From positions 26,285,371 to 26,349,370 of the forward strand of contig OZ012699.1 in the NCBI GenBank assembly GCA_963942565.1: 64,000 nucleotides of DNA, given 5' to 3'. The stretch is from Maea johnstoni (taxonomy: Eukaryota > Annelida > Polychaeta > Spionida > Magelonidae). Shown here piece by piece: positions 43,858 through 56,737 of the stretch. A model generated the notes under the pieces. That model worked only from the letters and a program-made list of their open reading frames with translations. It did not search any database and was not told the origin of the DNA. Numbering within the stretch: the stretch's first letter is position 1; the number at the start of each line of letters is the position of its first letter. The position numbers and the translations under genes are program-made.

Positions 43858-45538
43858 TAGTCCAGTCAACTTAGGGCTTGACCCATAACAAATTGCGACA
43901 GAAAGTTTCTCATTTGCATTCATTACACTTAAGGCCCAGAAATAACATACTAAAAGTCTCGGTCTCTAAAGTTGGTGGAAAGGGTCAAACTGTGCTAATT
44001 TATGCTATTTAGGTGTCGAAATTGTGAAAATCACATTTTTTGGTTATCTTACCCCAAAATGTTGTATGAAATGGTTTATATAGGCATTCAATCAAGTATA
44101 AGGCAGATAAGCAAGCTGTCCATTTAGTCATTGTGCAATTTAGTAGTCTAAGATATGCAAATGAGCTGCCGCCATTATGCAAAAACACATTTTTCACACT
44201 AACCTTTGTATGCAAATGAGCTTTTAAAAAAAAAATTCAAAACATTGATTAAATGTTTATATAAACCATTCCATACAACACTTTGAGGTTCAATACCCCA
44301 AAGATGTGATGTTTATAATTATGCCACCTAGTCAGCATAAATTAGCATATTTTGACCCTTTCCACCAACTTAAGAGAACGAGACTTTTAGTATGTTATTC
44401 CTGGGCTTTAAGTGTAGTGAACTTTAGACTTCTAAACACTTTCCTACATTGCTTATGGACTCTTTGGCCCTTTCGGGTACTGATAGCACTGCCACGTTTC
44501 TCACTTTGCACTACTGCTCCCCTTTTCACTAAAAACTACTGTAGGCTGTCCATCAGACAAGTCTTTATGACAAAAAAAACGCATTTCTCCATTCAGATTA
44601 TTCCCACAAAAAGTGTAGAAATAAAATAAGAATTTAAAAAAAAGTGTCTACATGTATATTCCAGGGTTCGACTTTCTCAGGGGTCCAGGGGCATATGCCA
44701 CTAGATTTTACTGTGGGCCCCTAGATTTTTCAGACTAGGGGCCCAAAATAGTATGTATAGTAACCAGAAATCCTGTTTTTGACCACTTATTTTCATCAAA
44801 GGACCTTTTCGGGCCCCTAGTCTGAAATCCTAGTGTCAGACCCTGTATTCAAGAAACAATGTACGTCTGAACTAGCGAGATTATAAAGCTGTCCAGTATT
44901 TGACTGTCAGAGTCCTCGTCAAAAATCAGAATAAAAGATAATTATGTAAACGAAACAAATATTTGTTTTAGAAAAAAAACATAGAGCATTACATAAGTTG
45001 AACGGAAAATGGATGCTTACAGGGAAAATCCAAATGTACAATTGGTAGCTCCATTTGAAGAATAGACATTTGGTGTCCATGTACCAAACATGGGTAAAGT
45101 ATTGGCATTGGTATTATTCTAATCACATTCCTTCTAATTCCACTTTCAATCAACATATACTGTATTGGTATAATGGCTTCAAGAAAAACGTGATTTTCAA
45201 TAAGGGTTGATGCTAATTTGCATATTTAATATCACTTATAGCCAAATGATAGTCATGACAGGTTTGTTGTACACTTACGCAGTTTAAACATTTATGTAGA
45301 TGTAATTATTTCATTTATTTATCTACTGATTACTAGGAACTTCATGGGTCATGTGATTTTCATGATTCCACCACCTAATTAGCATAAATTAGCATATTCT
45401 GACCCTTTACACCAACTCTAGAGACCGGGACTTTAAATATGTTATCACTGGGCCTTTCCTGCAATGAATGCAAACGAGAAATTTTCTATTGCAATATGCT
45501 TTGGTCAAGCCCCTAAATCAACTAAAATGACTGGAGTA
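43858..45538. mobile_element. 1.7-kb inverted-repeat element with nested repeats
   Basis: TAGTCCAGTCA...GGGCTTGACC at the left is inverted at the right (GGTCAAGCCCCTAAAT to ATGACTGGAGTA). A second, inner inverted pair, CACTTAAGGCCCAGAAATAA (about 43925) against its inverse near 44400, brackets 43925-44415. The inner right-end sequence AGCATAAATTAGCATATT occurs again near 45385. A hAT5-like MITE (44662-44845) is inserted inside. No transposase is recognised. Confidence 0.55.
44662..44845. mobile_element. 184-bp TIR MITE with 5-bp target duplication, hAT5-like
   Basis: It begins CAGGGTTCGAC and ends GTCAGACCCTG. TATTC flanks both sides. GGGGCCC / GGGCCCC and CAGACTAGGGGCCC words are inverted inside. 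Same end type and duplication length as 26866-27209. Confidence 0.75.
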
Positions 45539-45594
45539 TAATCTCTGAAGTTCAACCCTGAGTCCCCCATCGGATCTAATGACAAGTTCCATGG

Positions 45595-45898
45595 TCTTAG
45601 CCAGCAGGGCGTCTGGGTGTCTTTTTGGACACCCAAACCCTTAAAAAGCACCCCTCAGGTCACCCAATCTTTTTTGTATGGAATTTCTAAAAATCTCAAT
45701 CTCAAGCTTATAATTGATTTTTTTCATCTCATTAAACTCCCCATGACATTGATTAATGATATCATGCCTTATTTAGATGAATTTATACATGTTTATGATT
45801 GAAATATGAGTATATTGTGATCCCCCTTAAAAATGTGGACGCCCAAAAAATTTACATCTGCCAATTTTAGGCACCCAGTTTCTAAATCCTGGCTAAGA
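45595..45898. mobile_element. Putative TIR MITE with TCTTAGCCAG ends
   Basis: TCTTAGCCAG at 45595 is inverted exactly at 45889-45898 (CTGGCTAAGA). A GGACACCC / GGACGCCC motif lies inside each end. No target duplication is evident. Similar ends occur near 42112 and 60907. Confidence 0.5.
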
Positions 45899-46202
45899 CA
45901 ACTGATGTAAAGATGACCGCAACTGGTGTCCAACTCTGGCCACATTTAAGATTTACCATGCAATAATGTAACCGCTATCGGGAACAGAATTCATGCAGAG
46001 ATGCTAGGTACGCACCAGCCCTAGATCTCATAATGTTCATCATGAATAAGAAACATTTTTGAATAAATACTTTTACTGTTCAACCATCCATCTGTGGTTT
46101 ACATGTACATGTATTGGTGGCAATGCAATATTGATACTGCAATTCAACTGTTTTTATTTCCTGAGCGCACAAATAAACCTGCAAACACTACATCCGATAA
46201 TA

Positions 46203-46377
46203 CATGCAAACTTGCATACGACGGACCATTGCACGCCATACTTCTGGCTATGACAGATGATATGCTTGGTCCCAGTCCCATGCGTATCAAGTATGTGTCA
46301 TATGTATATGACATACTTTGCATATGGCGGACCAATTTTTATGGTTCCATTGAATCTGTCATATGCAAGTTTGCCTG
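46203..46377. mobile_element. 175-bp palindromic MITE, pogo/Tc1-like (copy 3)
   Basis: It shares length, TA flanks and the core GATATGCTTGGTCCCAGT / CATATGGCGGACCAATTTT with 11103-11277, but is more diverged. It is an independent insertion outside the tandem units. Confidence 0.75.
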
Positions 46378-48230
46378 TATCTATATTCTAGAAACAGAGA
46401 CATTGAACAGTGACAAAAATTTGGTCAAACATTTTTCTAGATCACTATTCCTGCCTGAGATAATGATAACCTCTCATGACAACACCACATTTGTTATAGG
46501 CGGGTGGCCAAGAGTCAGAATTATACTTTTGATGGCGTTTTTCGTTACAAGTCGTCATCCATGCTTATTCATCTCTACATAGGGTGCACTTTAGTGTACG
46601 GGTGGATGACACGTCTGATTTTGCTGCATAAGGGAATTTTGGGGCATTTTATGCAAAAAATCACCAAAAAGCATGTTTTTTGGGATTTCCTTCTTGAAAA
46701 TTCATTTTTCGAGATAGAAACTCAAAACTTGCTACAAATGTGTTCAAGAGGATGCTTCTGATCTTAGAACATGTTGCGTTAGCGTGACTTCAAGGAACCC
46801 CCCGCTGTGAGTGATTTTGGGGGAAAAATCATCAAAAATGAGTGTTTTTTGTAATTTCCCACAACTTGAATACCATCCTGTGGACTATTCCAAACTCTCA
46901 ACTAAATAGTTTTGGTTTAGAAAACTACCCAATAAGGTGTAGATACAGAAAATAAGTTATGTATGAATATTTTCGTGATATGCTACGTTTTGGGGCATTT
47001 TACAGAAAAATGGCATTAAAACTAGTGATTTTAGGGATTTGCTTCTGGAAGGTGCAATTTTCATAGTAGGAACTCAAAACTTGCCACAAATGATTTTTAT
47101 TAGTATGTCTATGATTATCAAATGTTTTGTGTTAGTATGAAATGTATCTGACCCCTGCTGTGAGTGATTTTGTGGTAAAAACCTCTAAAATAGTAGGATT
47201 TTTGTAATTTCCCACAACTTGAATGTCATCCTGTGGACTATTCCAAACTCTCTACTAAATAGTTCTGGTTTAGAAAACTAACCACGAAGGTGTAGATAGA
47301 GAGAGTGAGTCATGTTTGCATATTTCCATGACATGCTACGTTTTGGGGCAATTTATAGAAAAAATGGCATAAAACAGGTGATTTTAGGGATTCGCTTCTG
47401 GAAGGTGCAATTTTCATACAAGGAACTCAAAACTTGCCATAAATGATTTTATGAGGATGTCTATGATAATCAAATGTTTTCTGTTAGTATGAAATGTATC
47501 TGACCCCTACTGTGAGTGATTTTGGGGTAAAAACCTTTAAAATAGTAGGATTTTTGTAATTTCTCATACATTTGAACAAAGGTATATCATATCTTATACC
47601 AAGATTCTAGCCTGATATTGTTGTTACAAACATTTAACTAAGAATAGGCATGTAGGAGAAATAAGTTATGTTTGCCAACCTATGACTTGCTAAATTTTGG
47701 GGTATTTTACTGAAAAATCATCAAAAGCATGCGTTTTTAGGAATTTCCTTCTGGAAAATGCAGCCTCCAATTTAGATATATAAAACTTGACACAAATATG
47801 TTCACATTGATGCCTGTGGTTGAAGGATGTGTTTTGGTAGTTGAGATTTAATGTAGCTCCTGCTCTGAGTAATTTTTGGGTAATATCCTTTAAAATCATG
47901 CATTTCTTTTGTATTTTCCTAGGCTTAAACAGTCAACTTGCAGACTATGCAAAGATCTTAATTTCCCAATTTTGCCAAAGAAATCACTTAAGAATGTGTT
48001 GGTGAAGGAACTGGGTTAGGTTTACTAGATTTCAATGATAAGCTATCGTTTTGGGCATTTTATGGAAAAAGTAATGAAACGTGAGAACTTATAGAAATGT
48101 AATTTTTGATAGGCTCCATCATTCTAAGGAATTTTGAATTAACACCTCAGTCATGCTAGATTTTGGATCATTTTGCTGTAATATAATGAGAGATGGATAC
48201 TTTTGATAGTACCTGCGTACGTAGCAATCA

Positions 48231-49375
48231 CAGTGGAACCTGTGGACATGGAGCACTCATGAGAAATTAAGAAGTGCTCCGCGTATGCAGGTCCCTGACA
48301 TCTCAGGTCATACAGATCAAGAAACAGAGTCATTGAAATAGCATCAATATCAATTAATGGTAGAGAATAGTAGTAGAGCTCCTACTATTACTCTCAGAGT
48401 CTAAGGTATATCTCACTCAGTTACAGAAGTATCATGCTGTGAGATGTTATTTCATTTATAATTTGATACACATGTGAGTCATTCAAATATGAAAAACAAA
48501 ACACCCACTTTGATCTTTCAAATCACTGTCATTATGTGAGAATATGCTTTCGCTGATGCTGATGTGAGAAAGTTACTAGTGACTTGGAGTTAGGCAGTGT
48601 TTTTTGCTGGGTAATCTGGTTTCCTAAATCAATTACAACTGGTTAGTCATGACTTAACCATGGTATGGCAGAAAAAGTGACAAAAAACAAAATTCCGAAC
48701 TCCAAAATGTGTGTTTGTTCCTTGATCCCAGACAGGGCATGTGAGAAAGTGATCACTGACTTGGGGTCAAGTGGTTTTCACTGGGTTACTAGAGTTTCCT
48801 CCATCACTAACAACAGGCTAGTTACAATTTAGCATAAATATGGCTGAAAAAGGATGATCGAAATTCCAAAGTATTGCAAGAATCAGGATTCATTTTCACT
48901 TCTCCCTATTCATATCTTCATCATACTACTCTTAATACTTCCTATTCAGCAGATTATTGGTTGCGCTACAAAAACACTGCACAATTAGGACCACACCTTT
49001 TGTCAGTTTGCTGCCTAAAGATTGAATGCCCCCACTCTCCTAGCACAAAGCTTTGGGAAATTGGGCTCCTATCACTCACGGTTTAACATTACCAAAATAT
49101 TCCACTAGCCAGTGATGGACTACTTGTCCACAACATTTAGTAGTCCTTCCACCTATTCCCCTTATGATAACTAGCCCATGAGCATATTGTGTACTTTGAT
49201 AAATATAAAGTACCTAGCCCAATGGACCTACGAGCCCATTGTTTAAGCAGCCCTACCATTATTTTTTAAAATATTTGTATAGTCACAGGCTACAGGGTTA
49301 CCTTGCGCTGTTACAGTATGCAGGTACTGCTGTTGAAATGCTCTATGTACAGAGGTAATCTATCAGGTTCCACTG
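48231..49375. mobile_element. Pogo/Tigger-like MITE in the loop of element B
   Basis: It begins CAGTGGAACCTGTGGACATG and ends ATCAGGTTCCACTG, ends typical of pogo/Tigger. TA follows on the right; CA stands at the left, probably a mutated TA. SINE-like pieces (48550-48870) are inserted within. Non-coding. Confidence 0.65.
48550..48870 (+). mobile_element. Two tandem SINE body fragments
   Basis: Both pieces match the 3' body of the SINE at 12720-12990: GTGAGAAAGT, the ACTTGG(A/G)GT motif, the TTTCCT block, CTGGTTAGTCATGACT and the tail GACAAAAAACAAAATTCC. Each lacks the tRNA-like head. The second follows the tail of the first. Confidence 0.65.
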
Positions 49376-51912
49376 TACATCATCCTCAAATACAATTTTC
49401 CACCATACAGTCTCAACAATATTTTGAATAATTAAAATCAGTTCTATTTTTTATACTTATACCAGAATATTAATGCAGCTTGCATTATAGCTTGGTTAAA
49501 TACATTTTTCCTGTTCTCACACATCTGAGGTAGCATTACAAGAATTAATAGTCAGTCATGTACATGAGCACATATACTCATATTAGTGATGATATTACTA
49601 GTACTTTTCAGATTCAGTTTCTGTGTCTAACCCCCCAAAACAGCAATCACCCAATTATATTAAGAAGGCTGGGCTTTTTCAGGAACACCTTCCAGCAACT
49701 GTTTAATAACAATGTTGCATTGCAGCAAGAAAACATTAGTTATTTTTCACTTTGTTGATTTTGAAATTTGTCATCATTAAAGCCACTTACTAGAGAGTAT
49801 TTACTGGTCATCAACTGGCCCAGTCCCTTAAACTAAGAGACATTTACTCAGGAAGAATGCTTTACTTTTCTTTATGTGTGATGAATGGCGAACATCCTCG
49901 AGGTAAAGACACGTCTTCATATGTGTTTTCATTCTTATATGGGTCTAAATAGGATCTTTTTTTAATGATGAAACACCACATCTACCTGTGGCACATCTTA
50001 GTTGTTGAAATGCTGAATGGCAAACAGTGGAAACCCCCTATTAAAGGCCAATGTAAATACTAAAAAGGGACTATTAAATGACACATTTCTTGATATTTTA
50101 CTGCAAAAAGGTGAACAATTATGCATAAATGTTAGATTGATATGTGATATAATCAAATAGTCCATTGAATACTATTTTCTAAATTTTTGCCCAAAAAATC
50201 ACTTGAATTGTTAAGTAGGGGTCACATGAAACTTAAAACACAACATCACTATAATCACAGAAATACTAATGAGTATCATTGTACCCAAATTAGAATTCCT
50301 ACTATGAAATTTACGCTCTATAGAAGCAAATATCTAAATTCACATATTTACTACTTTTTCCATAAAAAAAAAACCCATTGCTTATCATTAAAAGGCTATA
50401 GTAAACATAACTGAGTTCTATAGTCAACACATTCTTAGGTGATTTTCTCTGTCAAATTTGTGAAATGGTCTCCAGGTTGACAGTTAAACCTCGCAATATA
50501 CCAAAAAAATGCATAATTTTAATGGATTACCCAAAAATCACTCATAGCAGGGGCCACATTTAAGCTCAACTACCACAACACAGCCTACAACCATAGGCAT
50601 CAATGCGAACATATTTGTGGCAAGTTTAATATATCTACATTGGAAAATGCACTTTGCAGAACCAAATCCCTAAAATCACATGCTTTTGATGATTTTTCAG
50701 TAAAATACCCCAACATTTAGCATGTCATAGGTTGGCTACCAAAAATTATTTCCTTTATCTGCCTATTCTTGGTTAATTTTTGTAACAGCTAGAATCTTGG
50801 TATAAGATGTAATATACCTTTGTTCAAATGTATGAGAAATTACAAAAATCCTACTATTTTAAAGGTTTTTACCCCAAAATCACTCACAGTAGGGGTCAGA
50901 TACATTTCATACTAACAGAAAACATTTGATTATCATAGATATCCCGATGGAATCATTTATGGCAAGTTTTGAGTTCCTACTATGAGAATTGCACCTTCCA
51001 GAAGCAAATCCCTAAAATCACCTGTTTTATGTTATTTTTTCTGCGAATTTCCCCAAAACGTAGCATGTCATGATAATATGTAACATGACTCACTCTCTCT
51101 ATTTATACCTTCTTGGTTAGTTTTCTAAACCAAAACTATTTAGTTGAGAGTTTGGAATAGTCCACAGGATGACATTCAAGTTGTGGGAATTTACAAAAAT
51201 CCTACTATTTTAGAGGTTTTTACCCCAAAATCACTCACAGCAGGGGTCAGATAATTTTCATACTATCACAAAACATTTGATAATCATATACATCCTTGTT
51301 AAAACATTTGTGGCAAGTTTTGACTTCCTACTATAAAAATTGCACTTTCCAGAAGCAAATCCCTAAAATCACTAGTTTTAATGTCATTTTTCTGTAAAAT
51401 GCCCCAAAACGTAGCATATCACGTAAATATTCAAACATAACTTATTTTCTGTATCTAAACCTTATTGGGTAGTTTTCTAAACCAAAACTATTTAGTTGAG
51501 AGTTTGGAATAGTCCACAGGATGACATTCAAGTTGTGGGAAATTTTAAAAAAACACTCATTTTTGATGATATTCCCCCCAAAATCACTCACAGCGGGGGG
51601 TTTCTTGAAGTCACGCTAACGCAACATGTTCTAAGATCAGAAGCATCCTCTTGAACACATTTGTAGCAAGTTTTGAGTTTCTATCTCGAAAAATGAATTT
51701 TCTAGAAGGAAATCCCAAAAAACATGCTTTTTTGGTGATTTTTTGCATAAAATGCCCCAAAATTCCCTTATGCAGCAAAATCAGACGTGTCATCCACACG
51801 TGCGCTAAATCCCACCCTATGTAGAGATGACTAAGTATGGATGACGACTTGTAACGAAAAACGCCATCAAAAATATGTCTAGAGCTCTTTTAGGGATTTG
51901 GCCACCCGCCTA

Positions 51913-53249
51913 TTAATGCCAAATTCAGTTGCTATCTTAAATTCTAATGAAACATATATCAAATGACACTTCTAATAAAGACGAGTAAAGAATGTTCACT
52001 ATCAAACTGATCTTTACTTCTATTCCGGGGTCATTGTACTAGAACTCAGCAATCAGAGAACAACAACTACAATCTTTCCAATAGCCCTTACAGAATTTTT
52101 CTTTGTATAGACTACAGTTGTAAGGTAACCTATTTTTTTAGCACATGATAAGATCCAATTGGGAATTGAACCTCACTTGTTAACATTATACCTATGTTCT
52201 GTAATATGGCATTCATAATAATACTTCTGATGATAAAATTATATAGACCGAATGTAATACTAGTAGTCCCTGACAGACCTGTGTGATCCAGTTGTCTTTT
52301 GTATTGACCTCAAACTTTCTGGTTCTGTTACTTTGTGACCAATGATTTATAATAATAATAATTGATTGGTTATAGCTGTTAACAAAATCTCGTAAAACTG
52401 TCATAACATCAAAATAACCCTTTTCAAATATTTGGGAGGTATTCCTTGAATCTAGAAATCATGATTGAAGTGAAGTCATATCACAATACTTGAAAAAATA
52501 TCATATTAATGCTCAAAAGTGAATTTATAGCACATATTACTCAAGACAAAGGCATGGATTTAGGACTCTTCGTTGGCTTGATAATATAAGCCCAGGAGTT
52601 ACCTAGACAGCGTGGGTTTACTGCATCTATAGATTTATTGCTTTGGATTATACCACACATTGCAATACATCGCAGCTATTCTACATGTATATCCGTATAT
52701 GATTATATTCTTCAATGGAAAAATTGTGAAAAAAATTAGAAACAACCTGTGACAGAGAAAACATAACAAGGAAATGTAAAGCATATTGACAATGCTCTCT
52801 AATTGTCCTAGTATTATTCATATATAATGCTCTTTTTCATATTTTAAATTGGAAATCTCATGATTGAATTTATTTGAAGAACAACATTAATAACTAAAAT
52901 CGATAAATCTATTATAATCTCAGTGAGTTACCCTGTGTGAAAAGAAAATTGTGTATTACCTGACATTTCCCCCAAAGGTTTATTCATTCATTTTTATTAG
53001 TTTATTCCAATGTATGCCCAGTTTAACATATTTGACATATCATTACTTTTAAAGTCATGTATTTTTTCGTGATATATGCATCGGAGATCCAAATCTGTAT
53101 ATTCTTACGCCTCTTTTAGCTGAATTGAGAACTGCTCATGCCTATAACTACATGTGCTAAGAGAACATGACAGGAATTGCGCACATAGAACTTAAGGAAG
53201 TCAATAAATGCCACTTTCTGACTACTAAAGGGCCCTAGAACTCCTACAT
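51913..53249. other. AT-rich spacer
   Basis: No gene, inverted repeat or known repeat is recognised on either strand. Confidence 0.4.
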
Positions 53250-53657
53250 CTAGTTGCTAACTATTGTATCATATGATTCCTTAAATAAATATCCCACTTT
53301 TGTGCAGCCATTTCCAATAAAGCTGCTTTTATACTCAATCTTCTTCAACGAGTGGAAATCTGTAAAGCTGTCACTCCTTGTGTTGACACCCCCGCCAAAA
53401 CACATAACAACCAGAACGTCCGGGCCTGCCAGAGGCAGCGTTCCCAAGGGAGGAACTTGACCCGGATCAACGGAGCGAAGGGAGAACATAGAGGGGGTCG
53501 ACTAAACAGGAAGCACGGCTGTATCACAGTGTGCCTTCGTCCTGGAGACTACACAAGTGTAGTTTCCAGGACGGTTGGCAGTGTGCGCATATCCTGTAAT
53601 GAATGGGAATCAGTGCTACGTCTAACCCCCTACAGATCCCATTTAATCCTGTATTGA
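53250..53657. other. GC-richer island with overlapping frames and a strong hairpin
   Basis: Three frames are open here: minus 53250-53489 (79 codons), plus 53352-53657 (101 codons) and plus 53254-53460. The composition is richer in GC and CpG than the surroundings. I recognise none of the translations. A first exon or promoter of an unseen gene, or part of a transposon, are both possible. A 36-bp near-perfect palindrome lies at 53538-53573. Confidence 0.3.
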
Positions 53658-54534
53658 TTGGTACTTACTTCACTTACCACGAAATGAACGAAGCTATATT
53701 GTTGTTGTTGATAAATAGTTTATTGTCCAATCCAGATTAAAACGAACATTACATCTGAATACATGGTAAAACATCTGGCTAGCCATAAAGGCTTATAATG
53801 GACCAAGTAAATCATAAATACATTCAAATATGTCATACAATTTAAGAAATGATAGTCGTTATAACATGCCCTACAATACAGAAGGCTTATAGTGGGTCAG
53901 ACACGTAAAACTTTCTCATTGTAAAGTAGTACAGCAGGACTAAAATGGTTTAATAACAACTAATTAGCATTTAACACTTGTGACCTTCTATAATACAACA
54001 TGGTGTTCTTCTACACATCTCAATAAAACATCTGATTGGAATGTAACACTAAGTTGCTTTAATCAAGTAAACTATGTGAAGTGCAGATGATGACAATTTG
54101 CCTGGCGTAAAAAGAAAATCTCAGATCATATATGGGCATTTAAGTGGGAAATGTACCTCATCTTCTATCTCATGTTTGCCCAGCTTACAACAAATAAGTC
54201 CTAAGAGTCTCATTTGTATTTAAAAAGGTTTCACACACACACACATACAATGCCAAAGTTTATTCGGTCAGTAATATTTGGAGTAACCAGGAAAGCATAG
54301 AACTGGAAGCATTATGACAGGGGACTGGCTAACAGAACAATAGCGAATATTCTTGGTTGCAATCAGCTGCAATATATCATCCCTTAACCTCAACAATGCC
54401 AGTTGAGTAACCGACCAGGAAAGCATAGAACTTTAAGCATTGTGACAAGAAACTGACTAACAGAATAATAGCGAATATCTTTGGTTACAATCAGCTGCAA
54501 TCTATCATCCCTACACCTCAAGAATGATGCCATT
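53658..54534. other. AT-rich spacer with a local duplication
   Basis: About 54285-54400 and 54415-54525 are diverged direct copies (GGAAAGCATAGAACT, the word ACAGAA-AATAGCGAATAT, CAATCAGCTGCAAT). No gene. Confidence 0.5.
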
Positions 54535-55565
54535 TCAGTATTGGGGAAAGGCATGAAGTTCTACCCATCTCCAGAGGAGCTATGCTCAACAAGATTTCAT
54601 AAATTTCATCTCAGAATTTCTGCTCTTGGGAGACGACAATTTCACACAAGGTGAACGCAGACTATCAGGGGACTTTTCAACAACCATAGGGTAAACCTTC
54701 TTACATTGATGCACCAACTATCCGACAGGAATTTTTATACTCAAACAGATACAGATCTCTCTTAAAACACTATAAGAAATTAAAACTGAAGAAGATGAAA
54801 CGGTGACAGACAATGAAATTGACCAATCACACCCTTCTTTCTTGTCTAACCCTGTGTATACAAGATCACAATTCTATATGCTACCTTAGATCCTTAAACG
54901 TCTTGATAATACACCTGGTCAACCAATAGTATCGGGCAATCGATGCCTTAAGTGAGAATATGCCAATTTGTGGACCTTTTCTTAAAACCTATTACCAAGA
55001 TACCAGATCATATATCCAGGACAACACATTCTCCCAGGATTCTAAGCGATTTCCATCTCCTCCCTAAAAACAATCTTTTAGTCACTTTGGGTGTTAGTTG
55101 TCTTTACCATAACATCTTCCATAACGTAGGTATTCAGGTTTATACAGAAAGCCTTGATAGACACCGGACTGGGTCCAAATACCTGACCAACAAGAGCATT
55201 ATTGAACTGAAGGAAATGGGCCTTAATAAAGTAATTTGGATTTTAATGGCCACCACTTTCTACAAATAAGTGCCATAGCTATGGGCACTAAGTTTGCACC
55301 CTCCTATGGAAACCTCTTTTTAGATTGCTTTAAATGACGATATGTATATACATGCAATACAACATCTCATGTGGCGGAGATACATTGGCGATACTTTCAT
55401 GCGATGGAATCAAAGTATTAAGGACTTACAGGATTTTATTGATCACTTTAATTCATGTCTTCCTAGCATTGAATTCAAGACTAATATATTGAAATCTCCA
55501 ATCAACTTCCTAGGCGTCAATGCATCTTTGAGCTGTCCACCTCACCATGGACAAGTCAGGTAGTG
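54535..55565 (+). mobile_element. Penelope-like retroelement fragment, decayed
   Basis: Translated pieces match the Penelope-type reverse transcriptase layout in order. The GKGMKFYPSPEE-like N-terminal segment is at about 54540. An LLVTL-SLY-N---H--GI-like palm motif is at about 55075-55135. A WRRYIGD-like catalytic-region motif with a following F--HFN--LPSIEF segment is at about 55370-55480. The element is broken and lacks clear ends. No GIY-YIG endonuclease was identified. Confidence 0.65.
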
Positions 55566-55599
55566 ATGGTCAAATCATGGTCAGGGGAATATCATTTTG

Positions 55600-55828
55600 C
55601 CATTGGCTACAGGCAGTTGAATGGAGTCATTAAGCCTATGAGTTTTCTATGCCTAGGTTAGGTGATTTATTTGGCACAGATGGAAGTTCAAGTGCCAAGA
55701 ATTACACTACACTTAATTTTGCATCCGGTTTTTGGCAGATACATTTGGATCCAAAGGCACAAAACTTCTTTCATTGCACATCAAGGAATTTCTCAATTTT
55801 GGAAATCAACCTGGATGATATCCTTATA
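55600..55828 (+). mobile_element. Ty3/gypsy-type reverse transcriptase fossil, left part
   Basis: A short, broken remnant of an LTR-retrotransposon pol region. Recognisable words of the family are YRQLN, TTLNFASGFWQI and the LDDIL catalytic-loop area. No LTRs, gag or integrase are visible nearby. It is interrupted at its right end by the MITE 55829-56320, so the MITE is younger. Confidence 0.65.
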
Positions 55829-56320
55829 CAGTGGAACCTGTCTACATTGAACACTCACGGGAAATGAAAAAGTATTCAGTGTACGCAGGTGTTCAATGTA
55901 TCCAGGTTCCGAGTAATTGGAGGTCGGGTGAAATAGAAACAAAATCAAGGGTAATTAGAGAAACATGATCATTTCATTAAAAAATCTACTATGTCTTGAC
56001 CTCACTTTCTTCATATAGTTATAAACTTCACATGTTCAGTATTTGAAAAATATCACTTAACAAAACAGTTAATCTTATGTATCTCATTTGTCCTCATTTT
56101 CAGTGAAAAGTTTCAAATCAGTGCAGAATGTTCAAAGTAGACAGGTTAAATGTGGCCTGCGGGAACAGATTTGGTGTTCAATATTCAAGGTAGACAGGTG
56201 TTCAATGAATCCAGGTAGCCTCCCATTGATTTTCAATGGGAGTGTGCCGGAACATGAAAAATTGTTCAATGTAGGCAGGTGTTCAATGTACACAGGTGTT
56301 CAATTTGACAGGTTCCACTG
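55829..56320. mobile_element. 492-bp pogo/Tigger-like MITE inserted in the gypsy fossil
   Basis: It begins CAGTGGAACCTGTCTAC and ends with TTGACAGGTTCCACTG. TA flanks both ends (55827-55828, 56321-56322). GTTCAATGTA / TACATTGAAC words repeat inside near both ends. Non-coding. Confidence 0.85.
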
Positions 56321-56322
56321 TA

Positions 56323-56362
56323 TTCAGTCAGCATTTCGAAGAACATTTATACCATCTTGAAC
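56323..56362 (+). mobile_element. Ty3/gypsy-type fossil, right part
   Basis: A few codons resembling the segment that follows the catalytic loop in the family (FSQHFEEHLYHL-like). It resumes directly after the MITE. Broken remnant. Confidence 0.5.
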
Positions 56363-56660
56363 CCCGCAAGGGGGGACACCTTATGGTGTGCAATAGGAGT
56401 TGGCACCTACAGGTTAACCTCGCCTAATAAAAGATTGGAGATGTGTGGATCTGTCTATGGATACACTGCATCTAAATATCCCTTGGTCCTCTTTGGATCT
56501 GAAGGCTCTGCTCTTACTCTACCTCTTTTTCTTCTTTTACCTAGAATAATTATGCTTTGTCATTGTTCTTCAACAATGACAAAGGACCACTTTTGCTAAT
56601 ATCTTATGGCACTGAATGACATATGTGTGTTGATATGCCTTTAAACACTTATTCATTATA

Positions 56661-56673
56661 CTTATTATTATAC

Positions 56674-56719
<46 letters not shown>

Positions 56720-56737
56720 TATTATTATCATTATCAT
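56661..56737. repeat. (ATT)n microsatellite
   Basis: A nearly pure run of TTA/ATT, grading into ATC at the right. The L- and I-rich ORFs across it are artefacts. Confidence 0.93.

Larger units (their letters stand above)
46497..51912. mobile_element. 5.4-kb giant inverted-repeat (foldback-like) element B
   Basis: It begins TAGGCGGGTGGCCA and ends with TGGCCACCCGCCTA. TTA flanks both sides (46494-46496, 51913-51915). Left arm 46497-about 48130 and right arm about 50290-51912 are inverse copies of about 1.6 kb. Each arm is built from about 4.5 diverged direct repeats of about 360 bp, with landmarks GCTACGTTTTGGGGCATTTT and CTGTGAGTGATTTT. The loop of about 2.2 kb holds a pogo-like MITE and SINE fragments. 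No transposase is present. The TAG start and 3-bp duplication resemble element A, though the sequences are unrelated. Confidence 0.85.

Noticed and set aside
53352-53657. 101-codon plus-strand ORF as a gene
   Set aside because: It competes with an equally open minus frame, has no recognised similarity, and its start context is not distinctive.
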